From Schistosoma mansoni (Eukaryota > Platyhelminthes > Trematoda > Strigeidida > Schistosomatidae), in the NCBI RefSeq assembly GCF_000237925.1, contig NC_031495.1, forward strand, positions 33,270,706 to 33,334,705: 64,000 nt of DNA, written 5' to 3'. The notes under the pieces were generated by a model, which saw only the letters and a program-made list of their open reading frames with translations, was not told the origin of the DNA and ran no database searches. Positions 1-12,039 of this stretch are shown here, piece by piece. Within the stretch, counting starts at the first letter, position 1. The number at the start of each line of letters is the position of its first letter. The position numbers and the translations under genes were made by a program.

Positions 1-468
1 GATCAGAATTTTCAATACAAATGTCAAGACAGTTCTACTGTATGGGGCGGTAACGTGGAGAACTACAAAAGCCATCATCCGGAAGATACAGGTGTTTATT
101 AACAGTTGTCTACGCAAAATACTTCGAACCCGTTGGCCAGACACTATAAGCAACAACCTACTGTGGGAGACAACAAACCAAATTTCGGCGGAGGAAGAAA
201 TCATGAAAAAGCCTTGGAAGTGGATAGGACACACATTGAGGAAAGCACCCAACTGCGTCACAAGACAAACCCTCACATGGAATCCTGGAAGCCAAAGGAA
301 AAGAGGAAGACCAAAGAACACATTACGCCGAGAAATGGAGACAGACATGAGAAGAATGAACAAAAATTGGATAGAACTAGGATGGAAGGCCCAGGACCGA
401 ATGGGTTGGAGAATGCTGATCGGTGGCCTATGTTCCATCGGGAGTAACAGGTGTAAGTAAGTAAGTCG
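1..468 (+). mobile_element. RTE-C non-LTR retrotransposon, 3' end (SR2-like), cut by window edge
   Basis: The frame encodes the C-terminal tail of an RTE-type endonuclease/reverse transcriptase, with the family hallmarks [26 protein letters not shown] and [19 protein letters not shown]. It ends in a stop followed by a short (TAAG)3 tail at about 452-466, typical of RTE 3' ends. The sequence is nearly identical to 29899-30358; I see only about three substitutions, near the end. Flanking DNA differs after the tail, so these are separate insertions. The catalytic part of the protein lies outside the window. Family assignment is firm; the SR2 label is from general knowledge of schistosome RTE elements. 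Confidence 0.85.
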
Positions 469-1704
469 ATCCACTCGACTGTTGATGATTTTGTGTTTGG
501 ACTTATTTTAAGGCCATAAATATTTTTATGGAAAATTATATGTAGTCCTCCACAGTATCCCCACATAAATCCGATCACATGTCACCAAATGACATGTCGA
601 GTCGAAGATTTTATTACCACATTAGGGGACATTCTGAAATTGGAACATTTGTGCATCACAAGGGTTGTTATTACTCAGTATGTCACCAATAACACTGATT
701 CTGCCAGAGCTTACTCTTGACAAATTTGGAAGGAACCATTCTTTATTGATCGATGTTTGAAATATTAGTAAACACTTCACAATTAACCCATGCACCTTTT
801 AAGAAACGATAGCATATCAGACACATTCTTATGAATCTCAAGTGTTTTAAGTTGTATACTTATGTATTTTTTATAGAGTTACTGTTTGTGTGAATGGTAG
901 TCGGCATATTATCTCACTCAAAAAAACTCATAGAAGCCTTTATCTTTATCCTAATAAGTGCGATGGTAAATCATAATTTAACCACAATTATTTAGATGTA
1001 TCCAACCATATTAGTAGAGTGTTTTCAACTGATCAAATAAGTACTTAGATGAAATACGACAACAGAGAGGAGAAGTGTATATTTACTGCCAGAAGTTACA
1101 AACTTTCTACATAATCCGATATACATAGCCTTTAATTGTTCATTTGCATCTCTTGGTGTGTTCTGCTATCTGAACAGTCTTCAAGTGTTCAGTCGATGCC
1201 ATCCTTCTAAAGCTCTGAAACTCTTTACTCCGTCTGACAAGAGTAGCAACTTCGACGTCACGTTCCGCTACACACTGCTTACAGCATCCTTGTGGGAACC
1301 CCCCACTACACTTATTCATCTTTAATATATCAACTAACTTTTATGTTCACAGCTAACTTAAGTAATGTTGAACTAGAAAATTATGTACTCGAACGTTTTA
1401 AGAAATTGTGTGAAAACAAACTAGCAAAATATTTTACGTTACCTTTTCAATACTCAAATAATTATATTGGATTACTATAACACTGATACAAAACTCGACA
1501 AATGGATTCTAGATGCATTAGGTACTTCTATCCAATAGCGAATAATCAAATTAAATTAAAATTCGTTGAACATTACGTATTTACGATTTATTATAACTTC
1601 TTATAGTTATAGAATTAAACTTACACTAAACATCTTTCAATTGACGTACTTTCAATTTTTACATAAACACTATAATTTTTGGTCTATTAAATATATTACT
1701 TGCT
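469..1704. other. no gene recognised
   Basis: AT-rich non-coding DNA. The only notable item is a short open frame at 1344-1480 preceded by a splice-acceptor-like tttatgttcacag; I found no matching donor or neighbouring exon, so it is not called. Confidence 0.5.
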
Positions 1705-2393
1705 TTATTTACGCCTGTTACCCCTTGTGGAGGAGCATAGGCCGCACACCAGCATTCTCCATTCAACCTTGTCCTGTGCAATCCTTTCCAGTTGGCATTC
1801 ATCCTTTTCATATCTGCTTCTATTTACCGGCGTAATGTATTCTTTGGCCTTCCTCCTTTCCGCTTCCCTTCCGGGTTCCCAGTTAGGGATTGCTTCGTGA
1901 TGCAGCTTGGTGATTTCCTCAATGTATGTCCGATTCACTTCCAACGTCTCTTCCTAATTTCCTCTTCAGTTGGAAGCTAGTTTTTCCTCTCCCACAGAAG
2001 GCTGTTGCTGATGGTATACGGCCAGTGAATGTTGAGTATTTTGCGAAGACAACTATTTATAAATACTTGTACCTTCTTGACGATGGATTTAGTAGTTCTC
2101 CACGTTTCAGCTCCGTACAGTAGAACTGTCTTGACGTTCGTATTGAAGGCTCTCACTTTGAAATTAGTTGACAGTTGTTTCGAGCCCCATATTTCCTTTA
2201 ATTGTAGGGATGCAGTCCTTGCTTTGCCAATCCTCGCCTTCACATCTGCATCAGATCCTCCTTGTTCATCAATGATGCTTTCCAGGTACGTGAATGTTTC
2301 CACATCTTCCAGAGTTTCACCATTAAGTATGGTTGGCTTGGCGTTCACTGTGTTGTACTTGAGGAAACTGCAGTACATTTGAGGAGCAAAGAC
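1705..2393 (-). mobile_element. RTE-C non-LTR retrotransposon, 5'-truncated 3' fragment
   Basis: Read on the minus strand, the frame matches the RTE-C C-terminal region: [20 protein letters not shown], then LLYGAETWRTTKSIVKKVQ and [11 protein letters not shown], and after an in-frame stop [18 protein letters not shown]. At least two nonsense changes interrupt it. The RT catalytic part is absent because the copy is 5'-truncated near 2393. It shares its 3' end with the copy at 11629-12036. It is a pseudogene with no expected activity. Confidence 0.85.
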
Positions 2394-2539
2394 ATATTAA
2401 TAAAACAGTTAGCAAGATTATATGATATGAAAGACACTTCAGTTAAATTAGAAGACAGAAAATTTATCTAGTTAAAGTCCCCTTTAATGTCGTGAAATTT
2501 TTAAGAAATCACGGCAAGACCTCCAGAGTTTAATATTCT

Positions 2540-3700
2540 ATGCCATGCCTGATAGCGTCTCAAACAAGTGAGTTGCACCATCTCTAAAACCTCGACCAGG
2601 GAACCGTGATAAACAGATATATCCCAGATCCTATACAGCTCACCATTTCGTGGCATCATGTCACAGACTGGCTATCTCCTCTCTCGTAACCCCGTCCCAG
2701 CTTCGGCAAATAATGCACAGTATGGAAGCATCCAGAATGGTGTTCGTAGCACACATCTAGGCCACCGAAGCGAGTTTTTCGAGGTGGCGACACTAGTTGA
2801 ATTATTGTCACTGAGCCCAAACACACTTCCCGTATCTCAGCATTACTAACACGGTGTTGCCACTAGTCATCAACAATCCTTAAGAGATAGTGATGATCGG
2901 ACACATGGAGTTGCGAATATCTTCAGCTTGGAGGTGCCAGGCTTCGCAAGTATAAAGCAAATCTCTCTCACCCGATGTGGTATAGATCCGATCTTTTACG
3001 GCCAAACTAGTATCGCAATGGCTCCAAAGGTGAGGCAGATTGTTGTCGACCGCTCTGGATTCTTCCAAACGCAGATTGACCTCATCAGTTACGTTACCAT
3101 CAGCACCCACAAAAAATATCTAGGTCGGCAAGCCTTTTGACTTCCTTGTTCAAAGCTGTTCCCAGGATATTATCGATGACGAAGTCAAAGAGGATGAGTG
3201 AGACTGGACAACCATGCAACAACATCGTTGGCCGTTGTGTTGAATGTTGGCACTGGGAAGAAAAAGGTTGTGATCGCCACAAAGCTCAAGGAGACAGTCA
3301 CTCCCATTTAACATGGAAACAATGAGTCCCTGGTGGCTACCCATGTGACTCTCCTCTGTGCATGGACTCCCGACCTGCGCATTCGAATCCCCGGTTAGTA
3401 TTACAATGTCTATCAAATGCACTTCACTGATATCGTTTATTTGGTCGTGAGATTCATCCTTCATCGTATCTGGGCTGCAATCTGTGGAGACAAAGTCGAG
3501 GATCACGAAACGACATCGATTCCCACGGCAATTTCTTACTACTTAGGCGATGTTTCGTAATCGAAAAGCGCACAGACGACTGACAATAGGGCCAGCTCGA
3601 CTAGTGTGACCCCTACTCTGCGGCACCGAAATCTGATATTAAACCCACACAGTCTCCAACAAGCCAGTTTGGATGGGATATGTGATTTCAGAAAACTTGC
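2540..3700 (-). mobile_element. RTE-B retrotransposon, internally deleted derivative
   Basis: On the minus strand this copy keeps the endonuclease C-terminal half (VSTDCSPDTMKDE, then ILTGDSNAQVG and CTEESHMGS). It then jumps within the words around NIQHNGQR straight to the RT block CPVSLILFDFVIDNILGTAL. A second jump after LADLDIF removes the YADD catalytic box and resumes at GNVTDEVNLRLEESRA, followed by the C-terminal region and a remnant of 3' sequence. The copy at 47775-49265 has the same joins. It cannot encode an active RT. The family is clear from the intact relatives at 52765-54020 and 58268-61270. Confidence 0.8.
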
Positions 3701-3984
3701 ACCACGAAGAATTCAAAATCTCGGACAATTAGAGACTTGTGATCATTTAGAAGAATAGAGGAACAAGTCACGTAAAGTAGAAATGTACATTACAAAATAA
3801 CTACGGATAGCACTTCAGTGGATGACAAAGCAAGAGACATATTTTGTTCGAAGTGGGATGCCATATATGTATCCTAAGGCAACTGGTTTTCTTAGGGAGT
3901 TACTCTTCGTGACTTTGATCTAGGGGACTAATCCGAAAATCAGTGGGGCGACACTAGGAGATAACATCCTATAATTGCGCGTGA

Positions 3985-4200
3985 CCAACATTAGACTCCT
4001 ACTTCAATCGTTCCTTCGGGGTCTGGACCCGGTTTAGAACCAGGGTCACTCAACCTCTTGGGTTGAATACTTTGTATTCAACAACTCAACTTAAGCACAG
4101 AACGTCTATTTCCCGTCCTCTCACTGTCTAAACAGAACCTACCTCACGAGGCGGTAAGTAGGGCCTGCTAAAGAGGGGCTGTAAACACATGGGCGCATCT
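3985..4200 (+). repeat. dispersed repeat, family 1
   Basis: The segment runs from gggtctggacccggttt to past the ccgtcctctcactgtctaaa block. Related copies lie at 41985-42190 (plus), 61640-61930 (plus) and 39780-40195 (minus). No reading frame is conserved. Function unknown; probably part of an old non-coding mobile element. Confidence 0.6.
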
Positions 4201-5499
4201 CGCCAAAGAGTGGACTTACTTCACTTTCAGAGTGCACCAGGGTATTCGGGAGGTATTGATGGGTGAGAAGTGGCATCTAGTAATTATAACTACATAAACT
4301 TATGGGGAATCTGTGACTGGTGAAAGCGTTTATTTTGATAACACACAGACCTACGTGCTTCTGCTCGCTACTTGTAGGGGTAACACACAGACGAGTCCAC
4401 TACCTGTAGAGCACTTTTAATATCCTATGGAACAGAAAGGTGTATTTCCGAGACTTAGTGTGGGTCGCTCTAAATCTTTATCAATAGGTGTGTGCTACTT
4501 ATATCTACACAGGTAGTATGTAACGATGGCTGGATATTGAATGTATTTCAGTAGATCGATAGGGAAAGAACGGGGATGGGACGCCATTGGTATGAAAATG
4601 CATGAACAATAATAATCAGAGACGATGGATTGATATTTGCAGAAGGAACTGTCAAGATTGAGACAATTGATTAGTAGTTTGGAAATTAACTATTTACTAT
4701 ATGGTTCTCACAATTCACTGATATATTCTGTAATTTTGTGCCTAAATACATTCGATTGTCCCCACTCATGTTCTTGATTACTACAGGTGTTCTACAAAAA
4801 ATGTCATCTCATAAATATAGAAAATCTACCTAATACCTGATCTATTATACATCACCATGTCCTGTCTTGATAATGAGATTTTGTCGATTGTATCCCTTTC
4901 TTAATAACAGCCTACCCTGACCTGGAAAGTGCTATAATTGAAAGGTCCAGAGAAATAGAAGTGAACTGACCAGTCATATGTCAAACACATAAGCACAGTC
5001 TGGTGAAAATGCAGTAGAAATATTATAATCAAGTGATTGATTCACCTGGGTAGTCACAGCCTACTTGCTTTGTTACTCATAAGTTACAATTATGGTTATG
5101 GTGCTGGCTCGCAATTCAGCTTTGTCATATAAGTAAACTGTGAGTGTAGTAATAATAAAAAAGCACACTTGTCAGCGTTGCTTGGTCACTCATAGAAGTA
5201 AACGTCAGACAGTAACCACCTACCAATGTGAAAATGAGGGATTATATATTGCACTTGTTTGATAAACTAACCGTCAATTCTTATAATAGAACTTCCTGAA
5301 GAAGTTTCGATGATCTGATTACAACTCACTAAACGTAAACTGTGACTACTACAACTTTTAACACCAGATAATGGGCAAATTTTAGCCCTGTATGTTTATG
5401 TCAAAGAATTTGGTCTCTTGAGTTTCAAAATTATGAAGCCCAGTATGGACATACCATACTTCGATAAGCAACTAAATCCAAACTTATGATACAATAACG
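4201..5499. other. no gene recognised
   Basis: AT-rich intergenic or intronic DNA. I see no long frame, splice-linked exon or repeat of the families named here. Confidence 0.5.
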
Positions 5500-6965
5500 G
5501 GATCACAGTTCAGTCAGTCAGTCACAACGTAGAACTTCGTACGTACGTACATCAGTTTAAGTTCCCATACCACATTAGCACAGAGATGAAGTTGTCGATT
5601 CGAGTCCCATAGTGGTAGAGGTAGTAAGATTATAAGCAGTAATCGGAAAGATTAGAGTTTGAAGATGTTATTCAAGGAGTATAATCTAGTGAAATAAACT
5701 TGGAAAGAAGAAAAGGAAGGTATATAAAGAGTTCAGATTACAATTTGGCGAAACACAAAGAGTGGATGCACTTGCGCCACTGCAAACGATTTCGATCTAT
5801 GTCATTCAAGGTCTCTAACCATTGGTTACCATCATCTTGCGGATCCCAACCAGGTGGTCTGCACCTACCAACATGGCTTAATCCACTTGTCAGTGACTTC
5901 ATGGGCTTGTGCCACATTTTGGTCTGAACGCCCCTACCTTTCTTCCAACCTACTCCTACACCATAAAACATCGCTCGTCGGGGCAGTCGGTGGTCGGGCA
6001 TACGTAACACATGTCCCAGCCATCTCAACTGATGAAGTTTCACTACTTCATCAATCGATTTGCCATCCCTACCTAGTACTCGTTTCCTAACAACTGCATT
6101 ACTTACCCGGTGGTCCCAGGATATACGAGCAATGCTTCGAAGACACCTATGATCGAACACTAGTAGCCTACGAATATCCTCTACTCTTATTGGCCATGTT
6201 TCACTGCCATAGAGTAGGACGGAGCGAACTGCTGCACAGTAAACCCGTCCTTTGGTTGCTAGACGGATATCTCGCCTACGCCATAAATGACGCAAGTTGG
6301 CGAAAGCTAGACGAGCCTTCTGTATCCGTGCTGAGATTTCGTCACATACCAGACCACAAGGGCTGATGAGACTTCCAAGATAAGTGAAGTGGTCTACACG
6401 CTCAACTACTTCACTCCCTATCATTAGTTCAGGTGTCGATGCAACCCAATCCTGAAGTAACATTTTGCACTTCGAGGGAGAGAATCGCATTCCGAACATG
6501 CCTGCATAGTTGCTTATAGTGGTCAGAAGACTCTGCATGTTGTCAGCGTCTTCACCGAGTAAAACTATGTCGTCGGCGTATTCTAAGTCGACAAGTGAGT
6601 CTCCTGGTAAAAGTTCAACTCCTGGAGGTTTAGCTGATGAAAGTGCTATCTCTAAAAGTAAGTCAATGACAAAGTTAAACAAGAATGGGGAGAGTGGACA
6701 GCCCTGACGAACGCCACTTGTGGTAATCAGTTCTGATGACAGTTCGCCATAGGCTCTAACTCGACCAGTTGTGCTCGAGTAGAGAGCCTTTATGAGGTTA
6801 ATGTACTTCTTTGGTACTCCTTTCAGTGACAAACATTGCCATAGAACCTCACGATCAACAGAGTCAAATGCCGCCTTAAGGTCAAGAAATACTACTATTG
6901 TGGGACGTCTGAATTTGTGTCTATGTTCTAGGACCTGACGTATATATGTGCTCCACGGTAATGAA
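5500..6965 (-). mobile_element. RTE-A non-LTR retrotransposon, 5'-truncated, RT frame open
   Basis: Read on the minus strand, an open frame of about 400 codons (roughly 6950 down to the stop at 5738) encodes the RT and C-terminal domain. It contains VVFLDLKAAFDSVDREVLW, then SGVRQGCPLSPFLFNFVID, the catalytic LEYADDIVLL, LLYGSETWPIRVEDIRRL and RWLGHVLRMPDHRLPRR. The endonuclease is missing, so the copy is 5'-truncated, as usual for target-primed reverse transcription. The 3' UTR runs to about 5500 and ends in a GTACGTACGTAC palindrome and tandem CTGA units. The open RT suggests a fairly young insertion, though without an endonuclease it cannot move itself. Confidence 0.88.
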
Positions 6966-7111
6966 TATGACCAGATGTAACTCGGAAAATGAACACTGGA
7001 GATTTTTCATGATATAAGTTAGGTTCTACGAATTACTACAATATCTTTAACGAACGTTTAACTTTCATTTATGAACAGATGTACTATTTATAACATTTGG
7101 ACTGTTATGAA

Positions 7112-7533
7112 NNNNNNNNNNNNNNNNNNNNNNNNNNNNNNNNNNNNNNNNNNNNNNNNNNNNNNNNNNNNNNNNNNNNNNNNNNNNNNNNNNNNNNNNN
7201 NNNNNNNNNNNNNNNNNNNNNNNNNNNNNNNNNNNNNNNNNNNNNNNNNNNNNNNNNNNNNNNNNNNNNNNNNNNNNNNNNNNNNNNNNNNNNNNNNNNN
7301 NNNNNNNNNNNNNNNNNNNNNNNNNNNNNNNNNNNNNNNNNNNNNNNNNNNNNNNNNNNNNNNNNNNNNNNNNNNNNNNNNNNNNNNNNNNNNNNNNNNN
7401 NNNNNNNNNNNNNNNNNNNNNNNNNNNNNNNNNNNNNNNNNNNNNNNNNNNNNNNNNNNNNNNNNNNNNNNNNNNNNNNNNNNNNNNNNNNNNNNNNNNN
7501 NNNNNNNNNNNNNNNNNNNNNNNNNNNNNNNNN
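7112..7533. other. assembly gap (422 N)
   Basis: Unknown sequence; any frame crossing it is meaningless. Confidence 0.99.
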
Positions 7534-9320
7534 CTGAAGGAAACACCTTACTGCTTTCACACCTCTGTACAGTCAGCAGTACGACTTCGCCTTCGGACCT
7601 TGGGATTGCTGCTTTTAGTCTCACCGCTCTTCAACCGACCTGTCTGGCATGGTAGGACCTTGAGGAACGATTGTTCCAGCCAGCATAGCTCGATTGGATC
7701 ATCACGATAGGCAAGCCCGACCACCACGTCAAGGTAGCAGCAACGGTCGGGGGATCACAGTTAACATGACTCGAAAATCCCTTATGATTATAACATGCGC
7801 TTCTATGCTAGTTACTAAGATATTTTTCAAGCATATCGTTCTATATTTTAATACAAACAGGTCGAACAAAAAGTTTTCGAAATCGTAGAATGGAAGTTTG
7901 TGATACCGAAGTCAGAGAATAAAAATGAGGCCAAAATAGGTAGTGGACACCAGTTTGGAACGTTTATCCTCGTATCTAGGTAACATTGGAACATATTACT
8001 TGGTTTTATAGTAAACATCAATTCTACGATTAATGTATTTGTTTACGATCACTTGAAATCAAAGTATACTTTTCTGAGTTGCAGATCCACGTCTTTCTTA
8101 GTGGTGCACGTTGAGACTGTTCAACGCCAAAAAATTCACTGTTGTCGAAAAAATAGTTGACGACTAATCGTACTTGACGAGTATCAAACCAATTCAGTGC
8201 CAGATACAACAATCAAATAAATGCCGTTAATAGATCAAATAAATCTATTGTATATCGTAAGGATCACTGATCTGCTACAAACCACTATCAATAATTTTAC
8301 CATGAATATACGTCACGGAGCTGGTTTCAGCTTTAACAGTGATAAACAACAGTCAAACCACCTTCAAGACGTCTGAAATCTATATACAATGCGACAGCGA
8401 CTCCTGAATGTTCGTTGAGGACAATAATATACAGAACACATTCAATGTTTGGCTGAAGGTTAGAAAAGTAGTAAGAAACACAACAAGCTTAGCCAAGTTA
8501 CTACTTGTTCCTGAAAGAGATTTCCTAATACTTCATTTTGGTCCTATGTAAATATGTAGTTGGATGACTAAACCCCCAAGAGACTAATATTTAACTAACA
8601 TATGTATCTGATCAGAATTTAGAGACGTACAAATAGTCCAGACTGTTTGATGACTTAATACACTTCGATGGGAAGAAGAGTTCCCACAACTAATATTGGT
8701 TTATTAGATTTAAAATACTTTCCCGACATCCTCTGCTTCAGTCTGGGCACCTGGGCAGTATCACAGCCCTCACACAAATCAAATGAGATTTGTGAGGCGC
8801 ATATGTATCTGGTGCTTCCTTCCCGACATTCCAGTGACGACTTTATTGATAAATCGAGGGAAAACACATTCCATTATTAAACTAATGTACTCTAGTCGCC
8901 TAAAGACAAACCACAAATGTTATCTACGGCAACTTATTCGAAGCATCTCGAGAATGTAACTACGATAACTACAATAGTCGAGAAATTGTGAAAATGTTAA
9001 GCCTCAGGAGAAATAAGTTCGGCAGTTACAATAAAGTACCTGATCAAAGGACGCTTAACAAAAACAAACAGCACGTTACAACCAAATAACAACGGGAATC
9101 TTAGTAGTGAATACTAACATAACTAAGCGTCACGTCATATCGAATCTGATGAAAGATATGGTAAAGACTCGACAAGCATTAAATAAGCATTTAGGTTTGT
9201 CTCTTTAAAGTTAGGTATAATTAGGTTGTAAAACGTTACGACCAAGGACTGTGTTTGATGTAGAAATATTTTCATAACGATGACTGATGTATAATGATAA
9301 AGCAATTAGATTAATTTAAT
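7534..9320. other. no gene; repeat fragments
   Basis: Mostly non-coding. A fragment near 8732-8780 (cttcagtctgggcacctggg) matches the family-1 associated block at 61546-61600 in inverted orientation and near 40170-40280. The piece gtgaggcgcatatgtatctggtgc at about 8790-8815 is the terminal sequence of RTE-B. The stretch 7534-7760 next to the gap looks like retrotransposon 3' sequence but I cannot assign it. Confidence 0.5.
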
Positions 9321-9984
9321 TCATTCAAGACGTTCTTGGCTCATCCTTACACACCGACATACTTTTCTCTTGAACTCCGCAAAATCCTCCCTAAATTCCT
9401 TCTGAATGCAAAACCCAGTTAGCATGTTTATCGAGGACCTACAGCTGCATCCACATTGGCAGGACTGTCAGGATTAGGCTCAGCAAGCATCGAAATAACA
9501 GAAGTAATAATTGTTTCTACAGTATGCACAGGAAGCCATCTTTCCTCAGGCCTTTCATAACCCCACAAATCTTTTCCGGGGTGATGAAGAATAGAGATGC
9601 AAACATCTCCGTCTTGAGCAATATTTGGATGCCAGATATCAGTCACGAACCGCATTTTAGGAGGGCGCTCGGGGTAATCTTGTGGGAAGTCCAGCTCTGC
9701 ATGAAAACAACCACCCTCACTAAAAACAAAGACTAGAATTAGTGTGCCTTACTAAAGAGTGTCTGGTGGGCCAATGATAAGCACTCTCCATTTGAAAATA
9801 TTGTCCTCATCAACCAAGCCCGCCGAAAAACCTTCAGTTGCGCTTTTGTTCAGTTCTGCAAATGATCAAGAAGAGCACGAAAGCCATCAAAACTTAAAAT
9901 CAAATCAACGGTTACACTTATTTATAAGGTCAACTAACCATATAACTGTTTTTTTAGCGAGAGAGCAGATAATGAAGTACACAT
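9321..9984 (-). CDS. UBE2G1: Ubiquitin-conjugating enzyme E2 G1 (complete, 4 exons)
   Basis: E2 enzyme that takes ubiquitin from E1 as a thioester and passes it to substrates with an E3. Exons (minus strand): 9939-9984, 9753-9855, 9443-9719 and 9321-9401; introns are 83, 33 and 41 nt with GT/AG ends, and all phases join. The product is 168 aa; human UBE2G1 is 170. Visible features are the HPN motif at 80-82, the active-site Cys90 in GDVCISIL (same position as human), the acidic insert after the active site (HPGKDLWGYERPEERW) that marks the G/R class, and the C-terminal tail KEFREDFAEFKRKV. Exon 1 is only 46 nt; its ATG was chosen because MCTSLSALSLKKQLY lines up residue for residue with the family N-terminus. 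No frame damage is seen, so it is probably functional. Confidence 0.97.
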
Positions 9985-10419
9985 GTTAATGCTCTGTGTC
10001 CCCGATTTTAGAAAAAGCGGTCTGGGGTAACGCAAAAAATTGGGACAAGAAACTTTTCGAAAGCATTAAAAATTATTTTGTGTACTGTTATTAATGTGAA
10101 TCTGTTTTTTATTATAAGGCAACATAGTGTCAGTGTACTGAGAAAAAAGGAGAAGTCCTGAGTAAGTTGGACTCACAAAATGTATGAGACTATTTTGCAA
10201 ATAAGCATTACTTTTTGTAATGGAACTGAGTCGTCCGATTTTCCAAAAGTAGATGTTTTGTTGTAAGTACATCGAGTTCTTCTTCCTCAGACATCTAATG
10301 ACCCTGGTTTGTGTGCTGTTGTTTTTAGATTTCTCCTGCTTTCAAATGAACGCCGATAACGCGTATCACATTTGTCTGATGAGAATATGAACCAATTTAT
10401 CTATTTACTTGAGCCTATG

Positions 10420-10900
10420 ATCCCTCTTGTAATAGCATCGGTCGCTGGCTGTGATTCTTCAACCAACTCTGATTTGGACAATCCTTTCCAGCTGTTTTCA
10501 GTCTCTATTCATTCTTTTGATGTCTGCTCCTAATATTTGATGCAATATGTTTCTTGGATTGCCTCCTATTCTTTCCTCCGGGGTTCCAAGCTAGCGCTTG
10601 CCTCGTTCGAAGTTTGATGATTTCCGCAATGTATGCCCTATCCAGCTTTATATTCTTCCTGATTCCCTCTCCAGTTGGAAACTGGTTTGTTCTCTACCAC
10701 AGTATGTTGTTGCTGATGGAATCCGGCCAACAGACATTGAGTATTGTGCCCAGACTACTGTTTGTAAATACCTTCACTTCTTTGGTGATATTTGTAGTAG
10801 TTCTCCTACTTCTTATGGAGCCCTTCTTAAGTTATTACTGGTCCCAAGCCCGGACGAAAGAGGAAGATCGGGAATAGGGCTAGCAATCATAGTAGAAAAG
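10420..10900 (-). mobile_element. RTE-C related fragment, old copy
   Basis: Antisense DNA follows the 1705-2393 and 11629-12036 copies base by base with many changes, for example ctctccagttggaaactggtttgttct and gttgttgctgatggaatccggcc. The encoded C-terminal region is broken by stops and indels. It is a dead RTE 3' fragment, more diverged than its neighbours. Confidence 0.75.
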
Positions 10901-11628
10901 AACCTTGCTAAAAAGACACTTACCACAAAAATCAGGGAATAGACTTAGTCCAGACTGATTTTCCGATCCAATATGTAGTTTCGAAATCCCATTTTAGTTA
11001 TGGATCTAAAAGACAGTATGTAGTCTGCAGTTTTTAGTGATCGTTGGTTTCAGATTCTCGTTTTAAGAGCAGAGATCCGGAGGTCTGTATTTGGCCACTT
11101 TCAACACCCTTCTATATCTTGTTTATTGAATCCGGAGAAGGGATACAGATTACTTCATTTGGTAGGATGTTCTGGGTAGTGACAACCTGTGGAAGATTTG
11201 ATTAGTATTAAATGGATCGGCCATGTAGTTTGAATCACTCTTGCTTTTCATAATAAACATATTATTCTCTTCCTAGTTCAAATGTGTTCTTCAATAGCCC
11301 TTGGCGGCAACCACTGACTGTCACTATAGGACTGGTCAGTATAGGCCATCATCCGCGTAAGGTCTAAAAGAATTAGTGGCGGGACTAAACTATATGGACG
11401 AGCCAATCAGAAGCTTTCGTGGGTTTTCAAGGTCACGGCGCTAAGTTCGGTGACTGATGCTTACATACGGTCGGTTTACAACGGATTTTAGAGAAGAAAT
11501 ATAGTTAAAAGTGATCAGTTTAGTCACCAGCATTTTGATACAACTGATCTTTTAAATCCAAATTAACCTTCATAGTAGCTCTTGGCATTATAGCGTAAAT
11601 CCAATATTAGTAAGCCTGACTTACTAAC
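10901..11628. other. no gene recognised
   Basis: No coding or repeat signal that I can support. Confidence 0.45.
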
Positions 11629-12036
11629 TTACCTACACATGTTACCCCTTTGTGGAGGAGCATAGGCCGCACACCAGCATTCTCCATTCAACCTTGTCCT
11701 GTGCATCCTTTCCAGTTGGCATTCATCCTTTTCATATCTGCTTCTATTTACCGGAGTAATGTATTCTTTGGCCTTCCTCCTTTCCGCTTCCCTTCCGGGT
11801 TCCCAGTTAGGGATTGCTTCGTGATGCAGCTTGGTGATTTCCTCAATGTATGTCCGATTCACTTCCAACGTCTCTTCCTAATTTCCTCTTCAGTTGGAAG
11901 CTAGTTTTTCCTCTCCCACAGAAGGCTGTTGCTGATGGTATACGGCCAGTGAATGTTGAGTATTTTGCGAAGACAACTATTTATAAATACTTGTACCTTC
12001 TTGACGATGGATTTAGTAGTTCTCCACGTTTCAGCC
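11629..12036 (-). mobile_element. RTE-C retrotransposon 3' fragment
   Basis: Nearly identical to 1712-2110 (same strand). It encodes the last part of the RTE C-terminal region ([20 protein letters not shown] in one frame) with breaks. Homology stops sharply at 12036, where the inverted CR1 3' end begins, so this junction is either a truncation point or a nested insertion. Confidence 0.85.
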
Positions 12037-12039
12037 CCT

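Noticed and set aside
92-460. Host gene encoding the basic 113-122 aa proteins at 92-460 and 30001-30342
   Set aside because: These are frames of the RTE-C C-terminal region, ending in the element tail.
1344-1480. Possible exon with acceptor (LSNVELENYVLERFKKLCE), with a second stretch at 2391-2471 (LIKQLARLYDMKDTSVKLED)
   Set aside because: No donor, no partner exon and no known similarity; the second stretch abuts an RTE junction. Composition alone is not enough.
7071-7655. Long open frames across 7112-7533, and similar ones across 14851-15050 and 25001-25200
   Set aside because: They consist of N and carry no information.
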